64,000 nucleotides of DNA from Pseudomonas sp. BBP2017 (GCF_003024385.1 NZ_PVZN01000013.1:86983-150982), one strand, 5' to 3'; shown: positions 1-9,046, numbered from the stretch's first letter. Made by a program: numbers and translations. The notes: generated from the sequence alone by a model not told the origin.

Positions 1-35
1 ACGGCGGGATGTCATGCAGATGGGGGCGCGAGAAG

Positions 36-497
36 CTATTTCAAGGGCGCAGTCATTTCTTCGATCTTGAAATGCGCACGTGCGGTGGCGATGGGCTCGT
101 CCTGGTTGCCCTGCCAGGCGGTAATCGCCACGTTGGTTACCCGTCGCCCCTGGCGCCAGAGCTGGCAACGAGCATAGGTGTCGCGAAAATGGCCGGCACG
201 CAGATAATCGATGGAAAAATCGATGATCTTCGGAATTGTCGCACTCTCGGTGAAAATCAGCAGATACAGGGCCGCCGACAGCTCCATGAATCCGGCAATC
301 ACGCCACCATGGATAGCCGGCAGCAACGGATTGCCGATGTTGTCCTTATTGGCCGGCAAACAGAACAGTAGATCATCGCCCTGACGGCTGCACTGGATAC
401 CGATCAACCCCGCATAGGGAATCAGCTGCAACAGCGGCTGGTAGTTGCCTTGTGCATGGGCCTGGCGTAATTGCTGATGCACCTCGGGAGGTATCAT
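36..497 (-). CDS. PaaI-like hotdog thioesterase, 153 aa
   Basis: Small acyl-CoA thioesterase-like protein of the PaaI/hotdog family. The segment around residues 58-75 (LPAIHGGVIAGFMELSAAL) is the hotdog helix signature with its HGG motif, where the neighbouring paralogue has AIHGGALTTLMDT. The length fits a single hotdog domain. The ATG lies inside the end of the next upstream gene in an ATGA overlap, so the two thioesterases are translationally coupled. The substrate cannot be read from sequence; family members hydrolyse aryl- or medium-chain acyl-CoAs. The proteins differ enough that they may form a heteromer or act on different acyl-CoAs, which is inference. Confidence 0.85.
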   Translation of the reverse strand: MIPPEVHQQLRQAHAQGNYQPLLQLIPYAGLIGIQCSRQGDDLLFCLPANKDNIGNPLLPAIHGGVIAGFMELSAALYLLIFTESATIPKIIDFSIDYLRAGHFRDTYARCQLWRQGRRVTNVAITAWQGNQDEPIATARAHFKIEEMTAPLK

Positions 498-970
498 TGG
501 GCACCGCCCTTCAGCGCGTTAGCGAAATTCAACCCACCCTTCACCCCCTTGCCCAAGCGCATGAACGTGCCCACCACTTGCGCAATCGGCTGCTCGGGAT
601 CGTCCTGATAGGCCATACCGCGGGTAAAGATCACATCGCGGGTGACCCGGTAGCAGTGAGCGTGGCCGTAGATGTCCAGACCGGCTTTGGCCGGGTGCAT
701 ATAGTCGATGCGCAGATCGAGGGTCGGGCAGACTTCGAACTCAGGCAATGCGCAGAGCGTGGCCATGCCGCAGGTGGTGTCCATCAGGGTGGTCAACGCG
801 CCACCGTGAATGGCGCCGGTCTGGGGGTTACCGACGATCTTCGTCGAATACGGTAGCAACAGGGTCATTCCCTGAGCATCGGCATGCTGCACACGCATCT
901 GTAATACCTGGCAATGACGCAAGGCAGAGAGAAATCGCTCTGCCATGGCCATCAATGCAGTCTCGCTCAT
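494..970 (-). CDS. PaaI-like hotdog thioesterase, 158 aa
   Basis: Second hotdog-fold thioesterase, upstream partner of the previous gene in a two-gene operon. It carries the conserved NPQTGAIHGGALTTLMDTTCG motif region, with Asn/Gly/His residues typical of PaaI thioesterases and a downstream Asp (TLDLRIDYMHPA). I chose the ATG at 970, giving MSETALMAMAERF, over an upstream GTG at 1039 because the added 23 residues do not resemble the family and a short purine-rich stretch (AAGGG) precedes the ATG. The stop overlaps the next start by four bases. Role inferred: hydrolysis of acyl-CoA esters in the cytoplasm. Confidence 0.82.
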   Translation of the reverse strand: MSETALMAMAERFLSALRHCQVLQMRVQHADAQGMTLLLPYSTKIVGNPQTGAIHGGALTTLMDTTCGMATLCALPEFEVCPTLDLRIDYMHPAKAGLDIYGHAHCYRVTRDVIFTRGMAYQDDPEQPIAQVVGTFMRLGKGVKGGLNFANALKGGAQ

Positions 971-1061
971 ATCACTAAGGCCCTTGTGGTTGTTCAGACG
1001 ATGCACAAGCCTAGAAAAAAGTCTATATAGATCCAGCACTTATATATCTGTAAAGTAAGTG

Positions 1062-1089
1062 GAACTTCTATCCGTTACTTGAGCTCAAA
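1062..1089 (+). promoter_or_regulatory. possible AlgU (sigma-22) promoter of the lipoprotein gene
   Basis: GAACTT, a 17-base spacer and TCAAA lie 38 bases before the lipoprotein ATG. The AlgU/RpoE consensus is GAACTT-N16/17-TCTGA, so the -35 is perfect and the -10 matches at three of five bases. This is a pattern match only. Confidence 0.3.
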
Positions 1090-1126
1090 GGAACAAGTAA
1101 CTTATTTCCCCAAGGAGAAACACCCC

Positions 1127-1408
1127 ATGCGTAAACCTTTTGCTTTTGCCGTAATGCTGGCCGCCGCCCTGGGTCTCGCTGCTTGCGATAAAGCCAACGA
1201 AGACAAGGCTCAGGATGCTGCGCAACAAACCGAGAACGCCCAGCAGAAGATGGACGAAGCTCAGGATAAAGTGAACGAGGCCGCAAAAGAAAACGCTGAA
1301 GCAGCCAAAGACAGTGCTGAAGCGCAACAGAAAGCCGCTGAAGAAGCCGCTCCTGCTGCTCCGGCTACCCCAGCGCCAGAAACCACTCCAGCCGAGCCTG
1401 CCAAGTAA
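1127..1408 (+). CDS. small Ala/Glu/Lys-rich lipoprotein, 93 aa
   Basis: The first 20 residues form a lipoprotein signal ending in the lipobox LAAC (Cys20), so the mature protein should be lipidated and envelope-anchored. The rest is a low-complexity, highly charged helix (repeated EAAK/DEAQ/AEAQ patterns, a likely coiled coil) with an Ala-Pro-rich tail. The residue after Cys20 is Asp, the classic Lol-avoidance signal, suggesting inner-membrane retention, although the D+2 rule is less strict in Pseudomonas. The ATG has a strong AAGGAG ribosome site ten bases upstream; an in-frame upstream start at 1079 lacks this. Function unknown. It is monocistronic, ending in a clear terminator, and may belong to the envelope-stress regulon given the AlgU-like promoter. 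Confidence 0.85.
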   Translation: MRKPFAFAVMLAAALGLAACDKANEDKAQDAAQQTENAQQKMDEAQDKVNEAAKENAEAAKDSAEAQQKAAEEAAPAAPATPAPETTPAEPAK

Positions 1409-1425
1409 GCAAGCACCCTGGAATG

Positions 1426-1454
1426 AAAAAACCCGACTATTGTCGGGTTTTTTT
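1426..1454 (+). terminator. Rho-independent terminator of the lipoprotein gene
   Basis: A perfect stem (AAACCCGAC / GTCGGGTTT) with a four-base loop is followed by a run of T, 17 bases after the lipoprotein stop codon. Confidence 0.9.
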
Positions 1455-1481
1455 ATACCTGGCCAACCTTGCTTTAACGCT

Positions 1482-2225
1482 TCAGTTAACGACAGTCTCT
1501 TTGCTCGCGTCCGCCGCTGGCGCTTCGGTCGGGGTATATACCATCACCTCCAGGACATCGGAGTGAAACTCGCGCCGATACAGTACCAGAACAACCCCGG
1601 CACTCATTAGCATGAACAACCAGGGGCTGATGAACCAACTGAGCATGGCCATGCCGAAATAATAGGAGCGCAAGCCAAAGTTGAACTGATTGGCGGCCAT
1701 TGAGATAACCCGAGCGGCACGCTGGGCGAACGCTTTGCGCTCCATCTCTGTGACATGCCGCTCACCGATCATCGGCGCCGAACCCACTAGCACAGCAGCG
1801 AAGTTGTATTGGCGCATGCACCAGCTGAAGGTGAAAAAGGCATAGACAAACACTGTGGCCAGGCACAGCAGTTTGATTTCCGACATGCCCTGGGTCGCCT
1901 GCTGGACCAGCGGCAGGTCCGCCAGCAGCGACACCGCGCGATCTGAAGCGCCGAGCACAGTAAGGATACCGGCAAGGATGATCAGGGTACTGGAGGCGAA
2001 GAACGAGGCGTTGCGCTCAAGGTTGGCGATCACGCTGGCATCGGCGATACGGTTGTCACGCATCAGCATGCGGCGCATCCAGTCTTCGCGGTATAGGTGC
2101 AGCACGCTGGCCAGGCACGCGGTATCACGCCCCTTCCAGGTGGCATAGCGGGTATAGCCGCCCCAGCAGACAACAAACCAACAGGCCGCCAGCAAGTGAT
2201 TGAGATTACTTTGAATAAAGCTCAT
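1482..2225 (-). CDS. DUF599 family membrane protein, 247 aa
   Basis: Integral membrane protein of the DUF599 family. The N-terminus (WFVVCWGGYTRYATWKG) gives one membrane segment followed by a cytoplasmic stretch (REDWMRRMLMRDNRI), then three further hydrophobic segments near residues 70-90, 115-135 and 185-215. The pattern of four membrane spans with a conserved RDNRI motif is typical of the family. The ATG at 2225 has GGGAG six bases upstream; the ORF is open further upstream but that extension is not membrane-like. No function is established for the family and neighbours give no clue. It is convergent with the lipoprotein gene. Confidence 0.8.
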   Translation of the reverse strand: MSFIQSNLNHLLAACWFVVCWGGYTRYATWKGRDTACLASVLHLYREDWMRRMLMRDNRIADASVIANLERNASFFASSTLIILAGILTVLGASDRAVSLLADLPLVQQATQGMSEIKLLCLATVFVYAFFTFSWCMRQYNFAAVLVGSAPMIGERHVTEMERKAFAQRAARVISMAANQFNFGLRSYYFGMAMLSWFISPWLFMLMSAGVVLVLYRREFHSDVLEVMVYTPTEAPAADASKETVVN

Positions 2226-2316
2226 GCAAGCTCCCGGTAAAGAGTTTCGTGCACAGTAAAGCGCATTGACCGGATTTCGACGCTTAGCCGAAGAAAAAGA
2301 CACGTCCTCGAGCAAA

Positions 2317-2354
2317 AATTGAAAAAGCCCCGCATCCTTACGGATACGGGGCTT
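2317..2354 (-). terminator. terminator of brnQ
   Basis: Read on the minus strand, an AAGCCCCG...CGGGGCTT stem-loop is followed by a T-rich tract, about 60 bases after the brnQ stop. Confidence 0.85.
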
Positions 2355-2413
2355 GGAATCCGCCCTGCCCGACGCGCTATGGCTTGTGGCCGACGTCAGG
2401 CTTCGGCTTATTC

Positions 2414-3727
2414 TCAGGCAAGCGCTTCGCGCGGTTTGCCCAGCATACGGTCACAAACCACCGCTACCGCCAGGGTCGCCACCGAAGGGACCAGCCAGGC
2501 CAAGCCTTGATCGCTCAACGGCAGGTGCGCCAGAGCATCTGGCAGCAAGTGAGCCAGACTGGTGCCCTTGAGGGCATCAACCATGCCAAACAGCAGCGAT
2601 ACCAGCATCACCGGAGCCAGGATGCGTGCCTGGGAGTTCCACAGCTCTTTGCAGAAGCTCAACCCCACCACCACGATGCACGGCGGGTAGATAGCCGTCA
2701 GTACCGGGATCGAGAACATGATCAGCTTGGTCAGACCCAGGTTGGAGATCAGCAGCGAGAATCCGCACAGAATCACCACCAGGGTGCGGTAGGACAACGG
2801 CAACACCTGGCTGAAGTACTCGGCGCAGGCGCAGGTCAAACCCACAGCCGTTACCAGGCAGGCCAATGCGATCAGCACGGCGAGGAAGCCGCTGCCCAGA
2901 GAGCCGAAGGTGTGCTGCACATAAGCATGCAAAACCGCTGCACCGTTGGTAGCGCCAGCGGCAATTTCATGGCTGCTCGCACCCAGGCGGAACAGGCTGA
3001 TGTACACCAGCGCCAGGCCGACACCGGCGATCAGGCCGGCGATAATGGCGTAACGGGTAATCAGCCTCGGCGACTCGACACCACGGGAACGAATGGCATT
3101 GACGATAACGATACCGAACACCAGCGCGCCGAGGGTATCCATGGTCAGGTAGCCATTGATAAAGCCCTGGGAAAATGCTGACGCCTCATAGGCAGGCATT
3201 GCCTCACCACTGGTACCGGCAGGCAGCATGAACGCGGCAATACCCAGAGCGGCCAGGGCGATAATCTTCAGCGGTGCCAGGAAGCGACCGACGGTATCGA
3301 GCAGCTTGCCCGGGTACATGGACACGGCCAGCACCACCAGGAAGTACACCAGGCTGTAGATGAACAGCGCCGCCGGGCTTTCGCCGGTCAGCGGCGCCAG
3401 GCCCACTTCAAACGACACCGTAGCGGTGCGCGGGGTAGCGAACAGCGGACCGACCGACAGGTAGCAGACCGCTGCAAGCAAACCACCAGCCACCTTACCG
3501 ATAGGGCTGCTCAGCGCGTCCATGCCACCGCCAACTTTGGCCAGGGCGATAACCGTGATGACCGGCAGGCCAACTGCAGTGATCAGAAAGCCTAACGCCG
3601 CCATCCACACATGCGGACCGGACTGCAGACCGACGATAGGCGGGAAGATGATATTGCCCGCACCGACGAACAACGCGAACGTCATAAAACCAAGCGCCAG
3701 GATGTCCTGGCCTTTCAACACTTTCAT
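2414..3727 (-). CDS. brnQ: branched-chain amino acid carrier BrnQ (LIVCS family), 437 aa
   Basis: Cation-coupled uptake of leucine, isoleucine and valine across the inner membrane. The protein has about twelve hydrophobic segments and the LIVCS N-terminal signature (ALFVGAGNIIFPPIVG near residues 18-33). Length matches the family (about 437 residues). It starts at the ATG at 3727; no strong ribosome site is visible before it. It is monocistronic with its own terminator. The 312-base upstream spacer also carries the sucD terminator, so it is insulated from the TCA block. Confidence 0.93.
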   Translation of the reverse strand: MKVLKGQDILALGFMTFALFVGAGNIIFPPIVGLQSGPHVWMAALGFLITAVGLPVITVIALAKVGGGMDALSSPIGKVAGGLLAAVCYLSVGPLFATPRTATVSFEVGLAPLTGESPAALFIYSLVYFLVVLAVSMYPGKLLDTVGRFLAPLKIIALAALGIAAFMLPAGTSGEAMPAYEASAFSQGFINGYLTMDTLGALVFGIVIVNAIRSRGVESPRLITRYAIIAGLIAGVGLALVYISLFRLGASSHEIAAGATNGAAVLHAYVQHTFGSLGSGFLAVLIALACLVTAVGLTCACAEYFSQVLPLSYRTLVVILCGFSLLISNLGLTKLIMFSIPVLTAIYPPCIVVVGLSFCKELWNSQARILAPVMLVSLLFGMVDALKGTSLAHLLPDALAHLPLSDQGLAWLVPSVATLAVAVVCDRMLGKPREALA

Positions 3728-4039
3728 TAAGGAAATACCACACTTCTGAAATCGGGATTTAGAGAGGGATTTCCCCTTGGGTGAGGGAAATATGTAGCCC
3801 GTCCGGATGAGACAAGCCCTTTAAAGCATGCCTGTGCCCTTTTGGGGTACCGACACGAAAGTGCGCACAGTGTAACCAAGTTGCACCAACAGCGCACCGC
3901 TGCCAGTCAAGGTGTCCGATGAGCGCATGGGTTTGTCGCCTTGATGACAGCAATCCAGGCGTCACCTGGTGCACCCCCAAAAAGCACAAAGGCCACCCGA
4001 AGGTGGCCTTTGCGTCTGGAGCGAAGGTTCAGCCGTAGC
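3728..4039. other. spacer between brnQ and sucD
   Basis: Contains the sucD terminator at 3988-4011. The remaining 260 bases should hold the brnQ promoter (minus strand), but no convincing -35/-10 pair was found and no open frame looks coding. Confidence 0.6.
3988..4011 (-). terminator. terminator of the sdh-suc gene cluster
   Basis: A perfect inverted repeat AAAGGCCACC / GGTGGCCTTT lies 29 bases after the sucD stop codon, with T-rich sequence further along the minus strand. Confidence 0.85.
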
Positions 4040-4924
4040 TTACTTCTTCACTTCCCAGCCAGTCAGCTCGGCCAGGGCCTTGCCGATGTCTGCCAGCGAA
4101 CGCACGGTTTTCACACCGGCGTCTTGCAGTGCAGCGAATTTCTCGTCTGCAGTGCCTTTGCCGCCGGAGATGATTGCACCGGCGTGACCCATACGCTTGC
4201 CCGCAGGAGCGGTAACACCAGCGATGTAGGAAACCACAGGCTTGGTCACGTTTGCCTTGATGTAGGCAGCCGCTTCTTCTTCAGCCGAACCGCCGATCTC
4301 ACCGATCATGACGATCGCTTCAGTCTTCGGGTCTTCCTGGAACAGCTTCAGGATGTCGATGAAGTTCGAGCCAGGGATCGGGTCACCACCGATACCAACG
4401 CAGGTGGACTGACCGAAACCGGCGTCAGTGGTCTGCTTGACCGCTTCGTAGGTCAGGGTGCCGGAACGCGAAACGATACCGACCTTGCCTGGCAAGTGGA
4501 TGTGACCTGGCATGATGCCGATCTTGCACTCGCCCGGAGTGATGACACCTGGGCAGTTAGGGCCGATCAGGGTAACACCCAGCTCGTCGCACTTGACCTT
4601 GGCATCGAGCATGTCCAGGGTAGGAATGCCTTCGGTGATGCAGACGATCAGCTTGATACCGCCGAAAGCCGCTTCCAGGATCGAGTCTTTGCAGAAAGGA
4701 GCCGGAACGTAGATGACCGAAGCGTCAGCACCGGTAGCCGCAACGGCTTCTTTAACGGTGTTGAACACTGGCAGCCCCAGGTGGGTGGTGCCGCCTTTGC
4801 CCGGAGTCACACCGCCAACCATCTTGGTGCCGTAGGCGATGGCTTGTTCGGAGTGGAAAGTACCTTGCGAGCCGGTGAAGCCCTGGCAGATGACTTTGGT
4901 GTCTTTATTGATCAGGACGCTCAT
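4040..4924 (-). CDS. sucD: succinyl-CoA synthetase alpha subunit, 294 aa
   Basis: Alpha subunit of succinyl-CoA synthetase (succinyl-CoA + ADP/GDP + Pi to succinate + ATP/GTP + CoA). The N-terminal CoA-binding Rossmann region (TKVICQGFTGSQGTFH) and the phospho-histidine motif GHAGAIISGGKG with the active His at residue 247 are present. The CoA-loop Cys (GPNCPGVITP) is also seen. The ATG overlaps the sucC stop (TAATG) and a GGAGG-type ribosome site lies in the sucC tail, so alpha and beta are co-translated. Last gene of the sdh-suc cluster. Confidence 0.97.
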   Translation of the reverse strand: MSVLINKDTKVICQGFTGSQGTFHSEQAIAYGTKMVGGVTPGKGGTTHLGLPVFNTVKEAVAATGADASVIYVPAPFCKDSILEAAFGGIKLIVCITEGIPTLDMLDAKVKCDELGVTLIGPNCPGVITPGECKIGIMPGHIHLPGKVGIVSRSGTLTYEAVKQTTDAGFGQSTCVGIGGDPIPGSNFIDILKLFQEDPKTEAIVMIGEIGGSAEEEAAAYIKANVTKPVVSYIAGVTAPAGKRMGHAGAIISGGKGTADEKFAALQDAGVKTVRSLADIGKALAELTGWEVKK

Positions 4925-6090
4925 TACTTGCCCTCCGCAGCTTTGACAACTTGTTGAGCAGCGTCGGTCAGGCTGGTTGCCGCAATGATGTTCAAACCGC
5001 TTTCTGCCAGTACTTTAGCACCCAGTTCAGCGTTGTTACCTTCCAGGCGAACAACAACCGGTACTTTCACGCCGACTTCTTTCACCGCACCGATGATGCC
5101 TTCGGCAATCATGTCGCAGCGAACGATGCCGCCGAAGATGTTGACCAGAACGGCCGCGACATTGCTGTCGGACAGGATGATCTTGAAGGCTTCGGTAACG
5201 CGCTCTTTGGTAGCACCACCACCTACGTCGAGGAAGTTGGCTGGCTTGCCGCCGTGCAGGTTGACGATGTCCATGGTACCCATGGCCAGGCCAGCACCGT
5301 TGACCATGCAGCCGATGTTACCTTCCAGCGCCACGTAGTTCAGCTCGAAGCTGGCAGCGTGGGCTTCACGAGGATCGTCTTGCGACGGGTCGTGGAAGGT
5401 TTTCAGCTTAGGCTGACGGTACATGGCGTTAGCGTCGATGTTGATCTTGGCATCGAGGCAGTGCAGGTCGCCGTCGGCCTTGATGACCAGCGGGTTTACT
5501 TCCAGCAGGGCCAGGTCGTGTTCTTTGAACAGCTTGGCCAGGCCGACGAAAATCTTGGCGAACTGTGCAACTTGCTTGCCTTCCAGACCCAGCTGGAACG
5601 CCAGTTCACGACCTTGGAATGGCTGAGCGCCAACCAGAGGATCGATAGTAGCCTTGATGATCTTCTCAGGAGTGTCGTGAGCGACTTTCTCGATGTCCAC
5701 GCCACCTTCGGTGGAGGCCATGAACACGATACGACGGCTCGAACGGTCGACTACAGCGCCCAGGTACAGCTCTTTGGCGATGTCAGTGCAGGATTCGACC
5801 AGGATCTTGGTCACTGGCTGACCGTTGGCATCAGTCTGGTAAGTCACCAGACGCTTGCCCAACCACTGCGCAGCGAACGCCTTGGCGTCTTCTTTGCTGC
5901 GAACCAGCTTGACGCCGCCCGCTTTACCGCGACCACCGGCGTGAACCTGGGCTTTGACAACCCACTCGGTGCCACCGATCTTTTCGCAGGCTTCTGCGGC
6001 AGCTTCTGGGGTGTCGACTGCGAAACCCTTGGAAACTGGCAGGCCGTATTCAGCGAACAGCTGCTTACCCTGATACTCGTGAAGATTCAT
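4924..6090 (-). CDS. sucC: succinyl-CoA synthetase beta subunit, 388 aa
   Basis: Beta subunit with an N-terminal ATP-grasp domain (starting MNLHEYQGKQLFAEYGLP) and a C-terminal ligase domain (NGAGLAMGTMDIV, GGGATKERV, NIFGGIVRCD). The 388-residue length equals the E. coli protein. The start is set by the conserved MNLHEYQ; the frame stays open 46 codons upstream but that part is spacer sequence. The AGG-rich site expected before the ATG is weak. It overlaps sucD and is separated from lpdG by a 175-base spacer with a strong hairpin. Confidence 0.97.
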   Translation of the reverse strand: MNLHEYQGKQLFAEYGLPVSKGFAVDTPEAAAEACEKIGGTEWVVKAQVHAGGRGKAGGVKLVRSKEDAKAFAAQWLGKRLVTYQTDANGQPVTKILVESCTDIAKELYLGAVVDRSSRRIVFMASTEGGVDIEKVAHDTPEKIIKATIDPLVGAQPFQGRELAFQLGLEGKQVAQFAKIFVGLAKLFKEHDLALLEVNPLVIKADGDLHCLDAKINIDANAMYRQPKLKTFHDPSQDDPREAHAASFELNYVALEGNIGCMVNGAGLAMGTMDIVNLHGGKPANFLDVGGGATKERVTEAFKIILSDSNVAAVLVNIFGGIVRCDMIAEGIIGAVKEVGVKVPVVVRLEGNNAELGAKVLAESGLNIIAATSLTDAAQQVVKAAEGK

Positions 6091-6167
6091 GCTTTTTACC
6101 GTCTTCGTTAGGTACTGCGCTTCGGCGCTGCGCTCTTTTGGAGTGCCGCGCCACCTGTGACCACTTG

Positions 6168-6187
6168 CCCCCGGTATGCTCCGGGGG
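6168..6187 (-). other. strong stem-loop in the lpdG-sucC spacer
   Basis: CCCCCGG, a six-base loop and CCGGGGG make a seven-pair GC stem about 80 bases before the sucC start. There is no T-run after it, so it is more likely an mRNA processing or stability element than a full terminator. Confidence 0.5.
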
Positions 6188-6265
6188 TTCGAGTCCGGCG
6201 GACTTTCCGCGGTGAGCCATGCACGCAAGACTCACGACGGGCCACCCGCCGTGGTTTCTTATTGT

Positions 6266-7702
6266 TTAACGCTTCTTACGGTTGGCTACGTGAATGGCAC
6301 CGCCATTCACAGCCAGCGCGGCTTCATGCAGCGCTTCGGACAGGGTCGGATGGGAGAAAACCATCATGCCCAGGTCTTCGGCGCTGGTGCCGAATTCCAT
6401 TGCGATTGCACCCTGCTGCACCAATTCGGCAGCCGATGGGCCAATCACGTGTACACCCAGAACGCGGTCGGTCTTGGCATCGGCGATGACCTTGACGAAA
6501 CCACCGGTGTCGTTGGCAGCCATCGCACGGCCGCTGGCCGCGAACGGGAAGGTGCCCACGTTAACCTCAACGCCTTCAGCCTTCAAGGTTTGTTCGGTTT
6601 TACCGACCCACGCGATTTCCGGGTGAGTGTAGATAACCGACGGGATCAGGTCGTAGTTCATCTGGGCTTTGTGGCCCTTGATGCGCTCGACAACCATGAT
6701 GCCCTCTTCCGAGGCCTTGTGCGCCAGCATCATGCCACGCACCACGTCACCGATGGCGTAAACGCCCGGTACGCTGGTCGCGCAATGGTCATCAACGAAG
6801 ATGAAACCACGTTCGTCGATGGTCACGCCGCTGTCGGCAGCCAGCAGATCGGTAGTCACTGGACGACGGCCGACGGCAACGATCAGCTTGTCGAAGGTGA
6901 TCTTCTGTTCACCATTGGCATCGGTGTAGGTCACTTCGACTTCAGCGCCGTTGACCTTGGAACCGGTGACGCGAGCGCCCAGCTTGATGTCCAGACCTTG
7001 CTTGGTCAGGGTCTTCAGGGCTTCCTTGGAGACGGCAGTGTCAGCCGCCATCAGGAAGGTGTCCAACGCTTCCAGAACGGTAACTTCTGCGCCCAGACGA
7101 GCCCAGACCGAACCCAGCTCCAGACCGATAACGCCAGCACCGATAACGCCCAGGCGCTTAGGTACGGCCTGGAATTCCAGGGCACCGGTGGAGTCGACGA
7201 TGACGTTCTGGTCGACCGGAGCCGGCGGAATGTCGATCGGACGCGAGCCGGAAGCCAGGATCACGTTTTCGGCTTCGATGATTTCGGTGGTGCCGTCAGC
7301 CTTGGTGACTTCGACTTTCTTGCCGGCCAGCAGTTTGCCGTGGCCCTGGATCGAAGTAACGCCGTTGGCCTTGAACAGAGTGGCTACGCCGCCGGTCAGG
7401 TTCTTGACGATGCCAGCCTTGCGGCCAACCATCGCCGCGACGTCCATTTTGACTTCGCCGGTGGAGATACCGTGGACGTTGAAGCTCTCTTTGGCTTCCT
7501 TGTACTTCCAGGAGCTGTCCAGCAGCGCCTTGGACGGAATGCAACCCACGTTCAGGCAGGTACCGCCGAGGGCCAGTTTGCCTTCGCCGTCAGTGTACTT
7601 CTCGATACAGGCGGTGCTCAGACCGAGTTGCGCGGCCTTGATAGCAGCTACGTAGCCGCCAGGACCTGCGCCAATCACTACCACGTCGAATTTCTGGGTC
7701 AT
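6266..7702 (-). CDS. lpdG: dihydrolipoyl dehydrogenase (E3) of 2-oxoglutarate dehydrogenase, 478 aa
   Basis: FAD flavoprotein that reoxidises the lipoyl arm of SucB with NAD+. Visible are the N-terminal FAD motif (VVIGAGPGGYVAA), the redox-active disulfide GGTCLNVGCIPSK (Cys49/Cys54), the NAD-binding GAGVIGLELGSVW motif and the C-terminal HPTLSEALHEA with the catalytic His. The start has AAGGAA upstream. Located directly after sucB, it is the E3 dedicated to 2-oxoglutarate dehydrogenase (LpdG); in Pseudomonas this E3 is also known to serve other complexes. Confidence 0.96.
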   Translation of the reverse strand: MTQKFDVVVIGAGPGGYVAAIKAAQLGLSTACIEKYTDGEGKLALGGTCLNVGCIPSKALLDSSWKYKEAKESFNVHGISTGEVKMDVAAMVGRKAGIVKNLTGGVATLFKANGVTSIQGHGKLLAGKKVEVTKADGTTEIIEAENVILASGSRPIDIPPAPVDQNVIVDSTGALEFQAVPKRLGVIGAGVIGLELGSVWARLGAEVTVLEALDTFLMAADTAVSKEALKTLTKQGLDIKLGARVTGSKVNGAEVEVTYTDANGEQKITFDKLIVAVGRRPVTTDLLAADSGVTIDERGFIFVDDHCATSVPGVYAIGDVVRGMMLAHKASEEGIMVVERIKGHKAQMNYDLIPSVIYTHPEIAWVGKTEQTLKAEGVEVNVGTFPFAASGRAMAANDTGGFVKVIADAKTDRVLGVHVIGPSAAELVQQGAIAMEFGTSAEDLGMMVFSHPTLSEALHEAALAVNGGAIHVANRKKR

Positions 7703-7716
7703 AAAAGATTCCTTTT

Positions 7717-7785
7717 AGCTTCAAGCGGCAAGCCTCAAGCGGCAAGCAGCGTAGCCCTCAGGGGCCCGCCGCTTGCCGCTCGCGG
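7717..7785. repeat. GCTTCAAGCGGCAAGC-type repeat between lpdG and sucB
   Basis: Two direct copies of TCAAGCGGCAAGC (7721-7733, 7735-7747), the second pairing perfectly over ten bases with GCTTGCCGCT at 7771-7780 to form a long hairpin. The same family occurs at 44306-44374. Confidence 0.7.
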
Positions 7786-7792
7786 CTGCGTT

Positions 7793-9004
7793 TTAGATGT
7801 CCAGCAGCAGACGAGCCGGGTCTTCCAGCAGGTTCTTGATGGTCACCAGGAAGGTCACGGCTTCTTTACCGTCGATCAGGCGGTGATCATAGGACAGTGC
7901 CAGGTACATCATCGGACGGATCACGACCTGACCATTGACGGCCATAGGACGCTGGATGATGTTGTGCATGCCCAGGATAGCGGCCTGCGGCGGGTTGACG
8001 ATCGGCGTCGACATCATCGAACCGAAGGTACCACCGTTGGTGATGGTGAAAGTACCGCCGGTCATTTCGTCGATCGACAGTTTGCCGTCACGTGCTTTTT
8101 TGCCGAAGGTAGCGATGCCGTTCTCGATTTCAGCCAGGCTCATCAGCTCGGCGTTACGCAGAACCGGTACCACCAGGCCGCGGTCGCTGGATACGGCAAC
8201 GCCGATGTCCGCATAACCGTGGTAAACGATGTCGGAACCGTCGATCGAAGCGTTGACAGCCGGGAAGCGCTTCAGTGCTTCGGTAGCAGCCTTGACGAAG
8301 AACGACATGAAGCCCAGGCGTACGCCGTTGTGGGTCTTCTCGAACAGGTCCTTGTACTTCGAACGCAGCGCCATGACTTCGGTCATGTCGACTTCGTTGA
8401 AGGTGGTCAGCATGGCCATGTTCGACTGTGCTTCAACCAGGCGCTTGGCCACGGTTGCACGCACACGGGTCATCGGCACGCGCTTCTCGGTACGATCGCC
8501 AGTAGCAACGATCGGCGCAGCAGCGGCAGGCTTGGCAGCTGGAGCGGCAGCCGGAGCGGATTTCTTCGCTTCGATGGCAGCTACAACGTCTTCCTTGGTG
8601 ATACGACCGTCTTTGCCGGTGCCCTTGATGCTGTTCAGCGCGATGCCGTTCTCTTCGGCCAGCTTGCGAGCAGCTGGAGCGCCGATGGCGTCTTCGTCGC
8701 CAGCAGCGGCAGGGGCAACAGCGGCAGCCGGAGCGGCGGCAGCGACAGGCGCTACGGCGGCAACGCCACCTTCTTCGATCGAGCCCAGAACTTCGTCGGA
8801 GAGGACGGTTTCGCCCTCGCCTTTGACGATAGCGCCCAGTACGCCGTCGGCGGTAGCCAGTACTTCCAGAACGACTTTGTCGGTCTCGATGTCGACGATC
8901 AGCTCGTCACGCTTGACGGCTTCGCCCGGCTGCTTGTGCCAGGTGGCAACGGTGCCATCGGCAACCGATTCCGGGAAAGTAGGGGCTTTGATCTCGATAG
9001 CCAT
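7793..9004 (-). CDS. sucB: dihydrolipoyllysine succinyltransferase (E2), 403 aa
   Basis: E2 core of 2-oxoglutarate dehydrogenase, transferring succinyl from the lipoyl arm to CoA. Domains in order: one lipoyl domain (residues 1-75, lipoyl Lys43 in ETDKVV), an Ala/Pro-rich linker, a peripheral subunit-binding domain (about 105-140, APAARKLAEENGI), a second Ala/Pro linker and the catalytic domain, with the active motif SYDHRLIDGKEAV near the C-terminus. AAGGAA precedes the ATG. It sits 42 bases after sucA, in the same transcript. Confidence 0.97.
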   Translation of the reverse strand: MAIEIKAPTFPESVADGTVATWHKQPGEAVKRDELIVDIETDKVVLEVLATADGVLGAIVKGEGETVLSDEVLGSIEEGGVAAVAPVAAAAPAAAVAPAAAGDEDAIGAPAARKLAEENGIALNSIKGTGKDGRITKEDVVAAIEAKKSAPAAAPAAKPAAAAPIVATGDRTEKRVPMTRVRATVAKRLVEAQSNMAMLTTFNEVDMTEVMALRSKYKDLFEKTHNGVRLGFMSFFVKAATEALKRFPAVNASIDGSDIVYHGYADIGVAVSSDRGLVVPVLRNAELMSLAEIENGIATFGKKARDGKLSIDEMTGGTFTITNGGTFGSMMSTPIVNPPQAAILGMHNIIQRPMAVNGQVVIRPMMYLALSYDHRLIDGKEAVTFLVTIKNLLEDPARLLLDI

Positions 9005-9046
9005 TATCAGTGGTTCCTTAAATTCGGTTTCTGGTGCGCGATGGCA

